Source: Rathayibacter sp. VKM Ac-2759 (lineage in GTDB: Bacteria > Actinomycetota > Actinomycetes > Actinomycetales > Microbacteriaceae). Taken from it: 64,000 bases of DNA. The notes beneath the pieces were generated by a model. The model had not been told where the DNA came from and made no database searches. It saw only the letters and a list, made by a program, of their open reading frames with translations. A program made the translations under genes and the position numbers. Positions 20,895 to 29,409 of this stretch are shown here, one piece after another (the first letter of the stretch is position 1; every line of letters starts with the position of its first letter). The DNA lies in the NCBI RefSeq assembly GCF_009834225.1, contig NZ_CP047176.1:2356001-2420000 (forward strand). The letters are read 5' to 3'.

Positions 20895-20950
20895 CGTGCT
20901 CCTCTCGGTAGCGTCCGGGCCGGCGTCGCCGTCCGCGGACCCTCCCATTG

Positions 20951-22498
20951 TCACCGCTGGACCGTGAGACCGCCAGGCGAGCGCTCGTCGCCGGTGTCCT
21001 CGAGGCCCGCCGCGGTGGCCGTGATGCGGTTCGCCATGCCGTTGAAGATGACGCCGTGGAAGGGCAGGACCGCGAACCAGTACAGCCGTCCCGCGAGCCC
21101 CTGCGGGAAGAAGACGGCTCGCTGGGTGTAGATCGACCCGCCCCCGTCGGCGGGCTCCGCGCGCATCTCGAGCCACGCGCCTCCGGGCACCTTCATCTCG
21201 GCACGCAGGCGCAGGAGCGTCGGCCGCTCGATGGCCTCGACCCGCCAGAAGTCGAGCGCGTCGCCCGCGTGCAGCCGCTCGGAGTCGCGGCGCCCGCGCT
21301 GCAGGCCCACTCCCCCGACGAGCTTGTCCATCCAGCCCCTGATCGCCCAGGCGAGGGGGAACGAGTACCAGCCGTTGGTGCCGCCGATGCCCTCGATGAC
21401 CCGCCACAGCTTCGCCGCGTCGGCGTCCGTCCGGCGGACCTTGCGGTCGACGTACACCGTGTGGCCGGCCCACTCGGGGTCGCTCGGCAGCGGATCGCTC
21501 GGCGCCCCGACGACCTCGGAGTTCTGCCAGCTCGTCTCGATCTCGCCCGACTGCATCTTGCCGAGCGCGAGCCGCACCGAGCGGCGGTAGCCCGTGAGCC
21601 CGCCCTCGGGGTCGGGGATCAGCTCGCGGATGTCCTGCTCGCGCACGATGCAGTCGTACTGCAGCGAGGCGATGATCGGCACCGCGAGCGAGCGCGGGAT
21701 CGGGGTGACCAGGTTGACCCACTGCGAGGCCAGCCAGGGCGTGAAGACCGGGAGGGAGGCGATCGGCCTCTGCGGCAGACCCGCCTCGACCGCGTAGCCG
21801 TTCATCATCTGCCCGTAGCGGAGCACGTCGGGGCCGCCGATGTCGAAGGTGCGGTTCAGCGTGCGGTCCTCGAGCGAGGCGGCGCCGATGAGGTAGTGCA
21901 TCACGTCGCGGACGGCGATCGGCTGGATGAAGTTGCGGACCCACTGCGGCGCGGGCATGTACGGGAGGATGTCGGTCAGGTGGCGCACCATCTCGAACGA
22001 CGTCGAGCCCGAGCCGATGATGACGCCCGCCTGCAGCGCGATGGTCGGGACGCCCGACTCCATCAGGATCCGCCCCACCTCCGCGCGGGAGCGCAGGTGC
22101 TTCGAGAGCTCCTCGCCGTCGGGGTGCAGGCCGCCCAGGTACACGATGCGCTCGATGCCCGCCGCGAGCGCGGCCTCGGCGACGTTCGTCGCGGCCCGGC
22201 TCTCGATCTCCTCGAAGTGCGCGTGGTCGTTGCCCGACCCCATCGAGTGCACCAGGTAGTAGAGGACGTCGACGCCCTCGAACGCCGCGGTCAGCGACTC
22301 CGGATCGGCGAGATCGCCCCGGGCGACCTCGACCTGCTCGGCCCACGGGACCTCGGCGAGCCGGCGGGGGTCGCGCACGAGCACGCGCACGCGGAACCCC
22401 GCCTCGAGCAGGCGCGGGGTGAGGCGCCCGCCGATGTAGCCGGTGGCACCGGTGACGAGCGCGAGAGGGCGCGACGGGGCCGGGGAGGATTCGCTCAT
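20951..22498 (-). CDS. SDR family NAD(P)-binding protein with DUF2867 domain
   Basis: A 515-residue protein. Residues 10-240 form an atypical short-chain dehydrogenase: the TGATGYIGGRL dinucleotide-binding loop, YYLVHSMGSG and GGLHPDG segments, with no clear YxxxK dyad. This resembles NmrA-like and complex-I-type SDRs, which bind cofactor but may not catalyse. The C-terminal 230 residues match the DUF2867 layout, including WYSFPLAWAIRGW and a final hydrophobic segment LAGRLYWFAVLPFHGVIF. Cofactor binding is likely; the reaction is unknown. A TAGCGT hexamer 7 nt before the ATG suggests its own leaderless promoter. Confidence 0.82.
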   Translation of the reverse strand: MSESSPAPSRPLALVTGATGYIGGRLTPRLLEAGFRVRVLVRDPRRLAEVPWAEQVEVARGDLADPESLTAAFEGVDVLYYLVHSMGSGNDHAHFEEIESRAATNVAEAALAAGIERIVYLGGLHPDGEELSKHLRSRAEVGRILMESGVPTIALQAGVIIGSGSTSFEMVRHLTDILPYMPAPQWVRNFIQPIAVRDVMHYLIGAASLEDRTLNRTFDIGGPDVLRYGQMMNGYAVEAGLPQRPIASLPVFTPWLASQWVNLVTPIPRSLAVPIIASLQYDCIVREQDIRELIPDPEGGLTGYRRSVRLALGKMQSGEIETSWQNSEVVGAPSDPLPSDPEWAGHTVYVDRKVRRTDADAAKLWRVIEGIGGTNGWYSFPLAWAIRGWMDKLVGGVGLQRGRRDSERLHAGDALDFWRVEAIERPTLLRLRAEMKVPGGAWLEMRAEPADGGGSIYTQRAVFFPQGLAGRLYWFAVLPFHGVIFNGMANRITATAAGLEDTGDERSPGGLTVQR

Positions 22499-22505
22499 GC
22501 CTGCC

Positions 22506-22511
22506 ACGCTA
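22506..22511 (-). promoter_or_regulatory. -10 element TAGCGT for the SDR gene
   Basis: TAGCGT on the minus strand 7 nt before the ATG at 22498. Confidence 0.45.
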
Positions 22512-22575
22512 CGCCGCACCTCCGACGGCCTCGCGGCCTGGTGCGGGGCGGCGACCGCTGCTATGCGGGCCGGGG

Positions 22576-23508
22576 TCAGGCGATGCCGAGGACGGTGCGC
22601 ACGCGGCTCACGTCGTCGTTCATCTGGCGGATGAGCGGTTCGACGCCCTCGTAGGCGACCTGCCCGCGGATCCGCGAGACGAACGCCACGTCGACGACCA
22701 GGTCGTAGAGGTCGAGCGTCTGGTCGAGCACGAACGCCTCGACCTGCTTCGGGGGCACGCCGACGAAGGTCGGGTTGCTGCCCACCGAGATCGCGGCCGG
22801 GTAGGTGCGGCCCTCGGCGGTCAGCCTGCCCGCGTAGACGCCGTCGGCGGGGATGAGCCCCTGCGACTGCGGAGACAGGTTCGCGGTCGGGAAGCCGAGC
22901 TCGCGACCGCGCTTGGCGCCGTGCACGACGAGTCCGCGCACCACGGGCTCGTGGCCCAGCAGGCTCGTCGCGTGCTCGATGTCGCCGTCGGCGAGCAGCT
23001 CGCGGATCCACGTCGACGAGACCCGTCGGCCGTGCTCGGGTCGCACGTCGTCGATCAGCTCGACGGTGAAGCCGTGCAGCTCGCCGAGCTCGCGGAGGCG
23101 GTCGACGTCGCCCGCCCCGCGCGCGCCGAAGCGGAAGTCGGAGCCGACGAGCACGGTGCGCGCCTCCAGGGCGTCGACCAGCACCTGCTGCACGAACTCC
23201 TCCGGAGTCAGCGAGCGGAACTCCTCGTCGAAGGTCAGCAACAGCGTCGCGTCGACACCGGTGCCGGCCAGCAGCTCGAGCTTCTGCTCGTTGCCGACGA
23301 GCGCCGTCGGGCACTTCTCGGGCGCGATCACGCTGAGCGGGTTGCGGTCGAAGGTGACCACCACGGCGGCCAGGCCCTGCTCGCGCGCCCGCTCGTGCAG
23401 CGTGCCGATGACCGCCCGGTGGCCGGAGTGCACGCCGTCGAACTTGCCGATGGTGACGGCGGACGGGCCGATCCCGGCGAGGTCCTGCGGAGTCGTCTCG
23501 ACGCGCAT
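22576..23508 (-). CDS. ribF: Bifunctional riboflavin kinase / FMN adenylyltransferase
   Basis: A 310-residue enzyme making FMN and then FAD. The N-terminal nucleotidyltransferase domain (about 15-180) has KFDGVHSGH and STWIRELL. The C-terminal flavokinase domain (about 185-300) has KRGRELGFPTANL and the SVGSNPTF strand. The start at 23508 overlaps the stop of the upstream membrane protein gene (ATGA). Order truB - two membrane proteins - ribF on the minus strand suggests one operon; truB-ribF pairing is common in bacteria. Confidence 0.94.
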   Translation of the reverse strand: MRVETTPQDLAGIGPSAVTIGKFDGVHSGHRAVIGTLHERAREQGLAAVVVTFDRNPLSVIAPEKCPTALVGNEQKLELLAGTGVDATLLLTFDEEFRSLTPEEFVQQVLVDALEARTVLVGSDFRFGARGAGDVDRLRELGELHGFTVELIDDVRPEHGRRVSSTWIRELLADGDIEHATSLLGHEPVVRGLVVHGAKRGRELGFPTANLSPQSQGLIPADGVYAGRLTAEGRTYPAAISVGSNPTFVGVPPKQVEAFVLDQTLDLYDLVVDVAFVSRIRGQVAYEGVEPLIRQMNDDVSRVRTVLGIA

Positions 23509-24002
23509 CACGCCGCGCCCCGGCGGCCCTGCACCCGGAGCCACCACAGCCCGAGGACGGGCAGGACGAGCGGGATGAGGAGGTAGCCGGCGCCGAAGGC
23601 CGACCACACCGTGGCCTGACGGCCGAACGGGTCGACGCTCGACAGGCCCAGCAGCTGCGGAGCCAGCACGCTGATCGCGCCGACGACGACCACTCCGATC
23701 AGCTCGAAGGTGATGGTCGCCCACGCGACCCGCTGCCAGAAGCGGCCGGGGGCGACGAGCGCGACGGTCGCGACGATGTAGACGACGGCCGAGAGCGCCG
23801 AGAGCGAGAAGGCGAGCGGCGCCTCGTCGAAGCGGTCGATGATCTGGAAGACGGAGCGGCCGGTCGCGGCGAGCGCGAGGATCGCGTAGACCACGACGAG
23901 GAGACTGCCGATCCCCCTCGCCCGCGTCGAGCGGGCGGTCCGGGTGCGGGGGTCTCGGGGAGTGGTCGCCCGTCCGGGCGCATCGCTGGCTTGATTCGAC
24001 AT
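23508..24002 (-). CDS. Four-helix membrane protein of unknown function
   Basis: A 164-residue protein with a polar Arg/Pro-rich N-terminus (about 35 residues) and four membrane helices ending in a basic tail. No family is recognised with confidence. The ATG at 24002 has no clear binding site; a GTG at 24041 overlapping the previous gene's stop (GTGA) is a plausible longer start adding 13 residues. The stop overlaps ribF, so it belongs to the truB-ribF operon. Confidence 0.75.
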   Translation of the reverse strand: MSNQASDAPGRATTPRDPRTRTARSTRARGIGSLLVVVYAILALAATGRSVFQIIDRFDEAPLAFSLSALSAVVYIVATVALVAPGRFWQRVAWATITFELIGVVVVGAISVLAPQLLGLSSVDPFGRQATVWSAFGAGYLLIPLVLPVLGLWWLRVQGRRGAA

Positions 24003-24037
24003 CGCAGGGTCAATGGTAGGCGCTGGCTGCGGGGTGC

Positions 24038-24406
24038 TCACGCGACCTGGAAGAACCAGATCTGGTGCATCCGGTAGACCATCACCGCGACCGAGAGGCA
24101 CACCACGCCCAGGATGACCGTGCTCCACCGGCTGCGCTCGATCAGAGCCCAGAAGCCCGCCGCGAGCGGCAGGATCAGCGCCGAGATCAGGTAGACGTAG
24201 TACTCGGGGAGGCTGCCGCTCGGGCTGTTGCCGACCTGCGGCGACACGATCGCCACGGCGAGCTGGACGATGAGCAGCAGCTCGACGATCGCGGTCGCCC
24301 CCACGGAGACGTCGGAGGGGCGCCGGCCGACGAGCCCGAGCACGAGGCAGAGCAGCCCGGCGACGACGGCGACGCCGACCTGGAGCGTCGTGAACCAGTC
24401 GATCAC
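24038..24406 (-). CDS. Four-helix membrane protein of unknown function (122 aa)
   Basis: A 122-residue protein that is almost entirely membrane-embedded. Helices lie at about 8-27, 37-55, 66-86 and 93-111, with a polar loop containing PSGSLPEYY between the second and third. Its start overlaps the truB stop by 4 nt, and its stop abuts the next membrane protein gene. The two may form a pair, since both have four helices and are translationally coupled. No catalytic motif is visible. Confidence 0.75.
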   Translation of the reverse strand: MIDWFTTLQVGVAVVAGLLCLVLGLVGRRPSDVSVGATAIVELLLIVQLAVAIVSPQVGNSPSGSLPEYYVYLISALILPLAAGFWALIERSRWSTVILGVVCLSVAVMVYRMHQIWFFQVA

Positions 24407-25347
24407 GGGGCGACCGCCCGGGTCTGCTCGGTGGGGAAGTTGACGACGCTCTTGAGCAGCTGCCCCCGCCGCTCCGCCAGGCCGATCAGGCGGCCGGAGG
24501 GGTCGACCGCGGCGAGCAGTCCCGTCTCGCCGAGCGCCTCCTCCGGGGACGCGATGCGCTTGCCGTTCGCCAGGCGGACGGCCGCCTGCGCGTCGAGGTG
24601 CAGGAGGGGGAACAGCTCGCCCGCGACCGTCGTCGGCGTGAGCAGAGCGGAGGGGACGTCGAGCTCGTCGATGTCGCCCGCGGCGTCGATCGCGAACGGA
24701 CCCACGCGCGTGCGGCGCAGCGCCGTCAGGTGCCCGCCGACCTCCAGCGCGGCTCCGAGGTCGCGGGCGAGGGCGCGGATGTAGGTGCCGGACGAGCAGT
24801 CGATGCGCACGTCGAGGTCGAGGAAGCCCTCGGCCTCGCGGCGCGCGAGCACGTCGAAGGCGCCGACCGTGACGGGGCGCGCGGGGAGGACGACCTCCTC
24901 GCCGTCGCGGGCGCGGGCGTAGGCGCGGCGGCCGTCGACCTTGATGGCGCTGACCGAGCTGGGCACCTGCTCGATGGCACCGGTGAGGGTCGCGACGACC
25001 GCGTCCACCGCCTCCGCCGTGATCGCCTCGACGCGGCCCGGGTCCGCGGTCGCGAGCGTCTCGCCCTCGCGGTCGTCGGTGCTGGTCGATGCACCGAGGC
25101 GGATCGTCGCCTCGTACTGCTTGTCGAGCCCGACGAGGTAGGTGAGCAGCCTGGTCGAGGGGCCGAGCCCGAGGATCATGAGCCCGGTCGCCATCGGATC
25201 GAGGGTGCCCGCGTGCCCGACCTTCCGCGTGCCGGCGCGGCGGCGGGTGCGCGAGACGAGGTCGTGACTGGTGATGCCGCCCGGCTTGTCGAGCAGGAGG
25301 ATCCCGTTCGGAGCCGTCGCGATCGGGTCACCGGGGGTCTCGAGCAC
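24403..25347 (-). CDS. truB: tRNA pseudouridine(55) synthase
   Basis: A 314-residue TruB that converts U55 of the tRNA T-loop to pseudouridine. Motifs: LLLDKPGGITSHD, the catalytic Asp50 in GHAGTLDPMATG, KQYEATIRLG, and RIDCSSGTYIRALARDLG. A short PUA-like C-terminal extension follows. A GTG start with TATCCT 7 nt upstream and no binding site suggests a leaderless message. In many bacteria truB follows rbfA; here the rbfA-infB block is 4 kb away and separated by other genes. Confidence 0.94.
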   Translation of the reverse strand: MLETPGDPIATAPNGILLLDKPGGITSHDLVSRTRRRAGTRKVGHAGTLDPMATGLMILGLGPSTRLLTYLVGLDKQYEATIRLGASTSTDDREGETLATADPGRVEAITAEAVDAVVATLTGAIEQVPSSVSAIKVDGRRAYARARDGEEVVLPARPVTVGAFDVLARREAEGFLDLDVRIDCSSGTYIRALARDLGAALEVGGHLTALRRTRVGPFAIDAAGDIDELDVPSALLTPTTVAGELFPLLHLDAQAAVRLANGKRIASPEEALGETGLLAAVDPSGRLIGLAERRGQLLKSVVNFPTEQTRAVAP

Positions 25348-25354
25348 GGGTGCG

Positions 25355-25360
25355 AGGATA
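25355..25360 (-). promoter_or_regulatory. -10 element TATCCT for the truB operon
   Basis: TATCCT on the minus strand 7 nt before the GTG at 25347. Confidence 0.5.
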
Positions 25361-25429
25361 CACGCGCCGTTCGGGAGTCGGCCCCGGAGCGAGACCCACC
25401 CCGCGCGCGGCCTCGCGGCGGGCCCGTCC

Positions 25430-25435
25430 TAGGCT
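25430..25435 (+). promoter_or_regulatory. -10 element TAGGCT for panE
   Basis: TAGGCT 6 nt before the ATG at 25442, no binding site; probable leaderless start divergent from truB. Confidence 0.55.
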
Positions 25436-25441
25436 GTCCGG

Positions 25442-26440
25442 ATGAGGATCGCAGTACTCGGAGCGGGCGCCGTGGGCGGCACCGTCGCCGCACTCCTGGA
25501 TCGCGCGGGGCACGACGTCGAGGTGACGGCACGAGGGGCGCATCTGACGGCGATCCGCCGCTCCGGCCTCCGCCTCGACGGCGCCTGGGGCGAGCACACC
25601 GCCTGGGTGCGCAGCGGCGAGACTCTCGATCTCGTCCCCGACCTCGCCGTGCTCGCCACCAAGGCCCAGGACGCCGAGGACGCGCTCCGGGCGAACCGGC
25701 GCACCGTGGACGGCACGCTGCTCGTCGTCGTGCAGAACGGGCTCGACGGGCTGCAGGCCGCGGCCCGGCAGGTCCGCGACGCCCGACTCGTCGGCGCGCT
25801 CGCGCTCTTCGCCGCGAGCCACCTCGAGCCCGGGCGGGTGAGCGTCACCGCCGCCGCGACCACGACGCTCGGAGTGCCGGGCCGCCCGGCCGACGACGAC
25901 GTCCGCCGAGCCGCGGCGATCCTCGGCGAGGCGATCCCGATCGAGACGACCGACGACTTCGTCGGCGCGCAGTGGACGAAGCTGCTCATCAACGAGGTCA
26001 ACGCACTGCCGGCGATCACCGGCCTGTCGGTGCAGGAGACGGTCGCCGACGCCGGGCTCCGCCGGCTGCTCGCGCGGGCGATGAAGGAGGCGGCGCGCAT
26101 CGGGATCGCGTCCGGCGTGCGCTTCGGCGCCCTGCAGGGCCTCACCGACGCGCGCGTGCGCACACTCGCAGCCGCTCCGCTCCCCGTCGTCGAGCTGCTG
26201 CCGCGCCGCATGGCGACCCGGATGGGCGACGTGCCGAATCCGGGATCGACCCTGCAGAGCGTGCGCCGCGGCGTCCCCAGCGAGATCGACCACCTCGCCG
26301 GTGCCGTCGTGCGGACGGCGCACCGGCTGGGCCGGGAGGCGCCCGTCAACCAGCTGCTCGTCGATCTGGTGCACGAGGTCGAGCGCGCAGGAGCGTTCCT
26401 CCCGCCCGCCGAGGTCGTGCGACGGGCCGCCGCGCTCTAG
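25442..26440 (+). CDS. panE: 2-Dehydropantoate 2-reductase family (ApbA/PanE)
   Basis: A 332-residue NADPH-dependent reductase that makes pantoate for coenzyme A. The Rossmann loop GAGAVGGTVA starts at residue 8, QNGLDG is at about 98-103, and the catalytic lysine and asparagine are Lys180 and Asn184 in WTKLLINEVNALP. The C-terminal helical domain is complete with PSEIDHLAGAVV. Ketopantoate reductase paralogues are common, so the substrate could be another 2-keto acid. The 3' end is 4 nt from the convergent uridine-kinase-like gene. Confidence 0.87.
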   Translation: MRIAVLGAGAVGGTVAALLDRAGHDVEVTARGAHLTAIRRSGLRLDGAWGEHTAWVRSGETLDLVPDLAVLATKAQDAEDALRANRRTVDGTLLVVVQNGLDGLQAAARQVRDARLVGALALFAASHLEPGRVSVTAAATTTLGVPGRPADDDVRRAAAILGEAIPIETTDDFVGAQWTKLLINEVNALPAITGLSVQETVADAGLRRLLARAMKEAARIGIASGVRFGALQGLTDARVRTLAAAPLPVVELLPRRMATRMGDVPNPGSTLQSVRRGVPSEIDHLAGAVVRTAHRLGREAPVNQLLVDLVHEVERAGAFLPPAEVVRRAAAL

Positions 26441-26444
26441 CGGG

Positions 26445-27044
26445 TCAGCACGAGTCGGCGAACACGCGCCGGGGGTGCTCGGGGTCGCGGATGTCGACGA
26501 GCACGGGCGCCAGGCGGCGAGGATCCACGGTGGTGCGGTAAGCCTCGTCGACCGGCGGCTCCTGCGTGTCGAGACGGATGCTCAGATTCCACGCCCCTCG
26601 GATCTCGGGCCGCAGTGCGAACTCGCCGTCGACCAGGAGGACCGCATCCCTGCCCGCCGTCCGCCACTTGGGCTGACGGGGCTCGTCGCGGACGGCGTCG
26701 AAGCCCGCCAGGACGAACCCGGTGCTGCCGCCCATCTTGAAAGGTCCGATCAGCACGCGCCGCAGCAGCTCGTAGTCGTAGCGCCCCAGGTAGGCGCGCT
26801 GCGCCTCCGGGATCTCCGCGTCCTCCCGGTCGACCCGCGGTCGCTGGAAGTCGGCGAGGTGCGCGACCATCGCGTCGTGCCCGGCGCGACGGATCGCCTC
26901 CGCGAGCTCGAGGGCGAAGGCGGCGCTCACCTCGGGGTCGTCCCCGTCGATGCCGACGGCGACGCGGCCGCGCCCGTAGTTGTGCAGCACCTCCGCCGCC
27001 AGAGCGTCGAGCACATCGGCCTTCTGGGGCGCCCACTTGGTCAT
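26445..27044 (-). CDS. Uridine kinase-like protein lacking the P-loop
   Basis: A 199-residue protein that follows the layout of actinobacterial uridine kinases: the VAVGIDG strand at residue 28, DFQRPRVDRE for the substrate-side loop, RYDYELLRR, and a conserved C-terminal half. The Walker A positions that should read GxxGKTT are PEVSAA (about residues 38-43), so the invariant Gly, Lys and Thr are all lost while flanking residues remain. The frame is intact with normal codon use. This suggests a non-catalytic or altered-function paralogue rather than decay. A TATCGT hexamer lies 6 nt before the ATG at 27044. Confidence 0.75.
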   Translation of the reverse strand: MTKWAPQKADVLDALAAEVLHNYGRGRVAVGIDGDDPEVSAAFALELAEAIRRAGHDAMVAHLADFQRPRVDREDAEIPEAQRAYLGRYDYELLRRVLIGPFKMGGSTGFVLAGFDAVRDEPRQPKWRTAGRDAVLLVDGEFALRPEIRGAWNLSIRLDTQEPPVDEAYRTTVDPRRLAPVLVDIRDPEHPRRVFADSC

Positions 27045-27050
27045 GCCCTC

Positions 27051-27056
27051 ACGATA
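27051..27056 (-). promoter_or_regulatory. -10 element TATCGT for the uridine-kinase-like gene
   Basis: TATCGT on the minus strand, 6 nt before the ATG at 27044. Confidence 0.5.
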
Positions 27057-27068
27057 CGCGGCACCCCT

Positions 27069-27074
27069 TAGGGT
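27069..27074 (+). promoter_or_regulatory. -10 element TAGGGT for mutY
   Basis: TAGGGT 6 nt before the ATG at 27081, divergent from the element at 27051-27056 with overlapping promoter space. Confidence 0.55.
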
Positions 27075-27080
27075 GAGCCG

Positions 27081-27959
27081 ATGCCCACAGGATTCGCACC
27101 CGCGATCATCGACTGGTTCCGCTCCAGCGCTCGCGACCTCCCCTGGCGTCGCGAGGGGTTCCCTGCCTGGGGCACCCTCGTCAGCGAGTTCATGCTCCAG
27201 CAGACCCCTGTGGTCCGCGTGATCCCGCGGCTCGAGGAGTGGCTCGCGCGCTGGCCGACTCCCGCCGCCCTCGCCGCTGTCCCGCCCGGCGAAGCCGTCC
27301 GGGCCTGGCAGTCGCTCGGCTATCCGCGGCGGGCGCTCCGACTGCACGCCTGCGCCACCGCGATCGCCGAGCAGCACGGCGACGTCGTCCCCGACGACGT
27401 CGACACGCTCCTCGCGCTGCCCGGGATCGGCGACTACACCGCGCGCGCGATCGCCGTCTTCGCCTACGGCCGCCGCCACCCCGTCGTCGACACGAACGTG
27501 CGCCGCGTGATCGCCCGCGCGGTCGACGGAGTCGCCGAGGCGGGCCCGCCTCGCGCCAAGCCGGATCTCGCGGCGATGGACGCCCTGCTCCCGGCGGGCC
27601 TCGAGGAGGCCGCGGCCTTCAACGCCGGGATGATGGAGCTCGGTGCGATCGTCTGCACGGCGCGCGCCCCGCGCTGCGACTCCTGCCCGATCCGCGACGC
27701 CTGCCGCTGGCGGGCGGCCGGGTACCCCGCCTACGACGGCCCGGTGCGGGCCCGGCAGAAGGCCTTCGAGGGCTCCGACCGCCAGGTCAGGGGCCTCATC
27801 CTCGCCGAGCTGCGGGCGGCGCACGGCCCCGTCACGGCCGCCGAGATCGACTCGGTCTGGCCCGACCCCGAGCAGCGCGCCCGAGCCCTCGCCGGCCTGC
27901 TCGCCGACGGACTCGCGGTCGGCGACCCCGTCGAGGGCTATCTGCTGCCCCACTCCTGA
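27081..27959 (+). CDS. mutY: A/G-specific adenine glycosylase
   Basis: A 292-residue base-excision enzyme that removes adenine paired with 8-oxoguanine. Catalytic Glu36 is in SEFMLQQT, the helix-hairpin-helix is LPGIGDYTA (about 113-121), and Asp137 is in VVDTNV. The iron-sulfur loop has Cys192, Cys199, Cys202 and Cys208 with the expected 6-2-5 spacing. It is shorter than E. coli MutY and lacks a clear Nudix-like C-terminal recognition domain, as is common in actinobacteria. The RNB nuclease follows after 34 nt with its own promoter. Confidence 0.93.
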   Translation: MPTGFAPAIIDWFRSSARDLPWRREGFPAWGTLVSEFMLQQTPVVRVIPRLEEWLARWPTPAALAAVPPGEAVRAWQSLGYPRRALRLHACATAIAEQHGDVVPDDVDTLLALPGIGDYTARAIAVFAYGRRHPVVDTNVRRVIARAVDGVAEAGPPRAKPDLAAMDALLPAGLEEAAAFNAGMMELGAIVCTARAPRCDSCPIRDACRWRAAGYPAYDGPVRARQKAFEGSDRQVRGLILAELRAAHGPVTAAEIDSVWPDPEQRARALAGLLADGLAVGDPVEGYLLPHS

Positions 27960-27981
27960 CCGCCGTGTCGGAGGCGCCGGG

Positions 27982-27987
27982 TAGCGT
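27982..27987 (+). promoter_or_regulatory. -10 element TAGCGT for the RNB gene
   Basis: TAGCGT 6 nt before the GTG at 27994, no binding site. Confidence 0.55.
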
Positions 27988-27993
27988 GACGCC

Positions 27994-29409
27994 GTGACCG
28001 ATCGCCGCCTCCGACTCCCCCGCCCCGACGACGACGTCGCCGCCGCTCTCGCCGCGCTGCGGAGCGAGCTGCCGGCGGAGTTCCCTCCGGCCGCCCTCGC
28101 CGAGGCGGAGGAGGCGAGCCGTCTCGCCGACGACACCGGCCGCCTCGACCTCACCGCGGTCCCGTTCGTGACCATCGACCCGCCCGGCTCCCTCGACCTC
28201 GACCAGGCCGTGCACCTCGAGCGCACCGCCGAGGGCGTCGTCCTCCGCTACGCGATCGCCGACGTCCCCGCGGTGGTCCGCCCCGGAGGCGCCCTCGACG
28301 CCGAGACCCGCCGCCGCGGTCAGACGTACTACCTCCCCGACGGCCGCATCCCTCTGCACCCCGCCGTCCTGTCCGAGGGCGCCGCGTCACTGCTCCCCGG
28401 GCAGGCGCGCCGCGCTCTCGTGTGGACGCTCGCACTCGACGAGCGTGCCGAGCCCGGCTCCGTCCGGCTCGAGCGTGCGCTCGTGCGCAGCACGGCCCGC
28501 CTCGACTACGAGTCCGTCCAGCGGGACGTCGACGCCGGCACGACGCATCCGTCGATCGCGCTGCTGCCCTGGTTCGGCCGCGAGCGCCTCGAGCGCGAGG
28601 CCGAGCGCGGCGGAGCGAGCCTCACCCTCCCCGAGGAGGAGATCGTCGCCGTCGACGCCGGCTACCGCATCGAGCGCCGCGCTCCCCTGGCCGTCGAGGG
28701 CTGGAACGCGCAGGTGTCGCTCCTCACCGGCATGGCCGCCGCCTCGCTCATGCTCGACGCCCGCGTCGGGATCCTCCGCACCATGCCCGCCGCCGACGCC
28801 TCGACCCTCGCCGCCTTCCGCGGCCGCGCCGAGGCGCTCGGCACCCCGTGGGCGGCGGACGAGCCCTACGGCGCGTACCTGCGCCGTCTCGACACCGCCG
28901 ACCCGCGACAGCTCGCGATCATGTACGCGGCCGCGACGCTCTTCCGCGGCGCGGGCTACACCGCGTTCGACGGCACCGCTCCCGAGCAGCCCGACCAGGC
29001 CGCGCTCGCCGCCCCCTACGCCCACGTGACGGCGCCGCTGCGCCGTCTGGTCGACAGGTTCGGGCTCGCCGTCTGCCTCGCGATCTCCTCCGGTGCCGAG
29101 ATCCCCTCCTGGCTGCGCACGGCCCTGCCCGAGGTCCCGCCCCTGATGGCCGCGAGCGACCGCCGTGCGGGAGCAGCGACCCGAGGCGCGACCGCCGTCG
29201 TCGAGGCCGCGATCCTCCGTGGCCGGGAGGGTTCGAGCTTCGAGGGGATCGTCGTCCAGACCTCGAGGAAGCGCTCCTCCGTGCAGCTCCTCGACCCCGA
29301 GATCACCGTCGACGTGCAGGCCCCGCTCACGCCGGGAGCCCGTGTCGACGTCGACCTGGTCTCGGTCGATGTCGCCACGGGCTCCGCGGTCTTCGCGCTC
29401 AGCGCCTAG
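27994..29409 (+). CDS. RNB domain ribonuclease (RNase II/R family)
   Basis: A 471-residue 3'-5' exoribonuclease-type protein. The RNB active-site cluster DPPGSLDLDQA (about residues 63-73) supplies the metal-binding aspartates. The domain continues with YAIADVPAVV, YYLPDGRIPLHP, and the RNA-clamping HVTAPLRRLVDRF. There is no N-terminal cold-shock pair, and the short C-terminus replaces a typical S1 domain, so this is the compact actinobacterial form. The 3' end shares CTAG (29406-29409) with the convergent rbfA stop, so the genes overlap by 4 nt. Confidence 0.88.
   Translation: MTDRRLRLPRPDDDVAAALAALRSELPAEFPPAALAEAEEASRLADDTGRLDLTAVPFVTIDPPGSLDLDQAVHLERTAEGVVLRYAIADVPAVVRPGGALDAETRRRGQTYYLPDGRIPLHPAVLSEGAASLLPGQARRALVWTLALDERAEPGSVRLERALVRSTARLDYESVQRDVDAGTTHPSIALLPWFGRERLEREAERGGASLTLPEEEIVAVDAGYRIERRAPLAVEGWNAQVSLLTGMAAASLMLDARVGILRTMPAADASTLAAFRGRAEALGTPWAADEPYGAYLRRLDTADPRQLAIMYAAATLFRGAGYTAFDGTAPEQPDQAALAAPYAHVTAPLRRLVDRFGLAVCLAISSGAEIPSWLRTALPEVPPLMAASDRRAGAATRGATAVVEAAILRGREGSSFEGIVVQTSRKRSSVQLLDPEITVDVQAPLTPGARVDVDLVSVDVATGSAVFALSA

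Noticed and set aside
24041..24128. Longer N-terminus for the membrane protein ending at 23508
   Set aside because: Sequence above 24041 lies inside the coupled upstream gene with no binding site. Only the GTG at 24041 remains a fair alternative.
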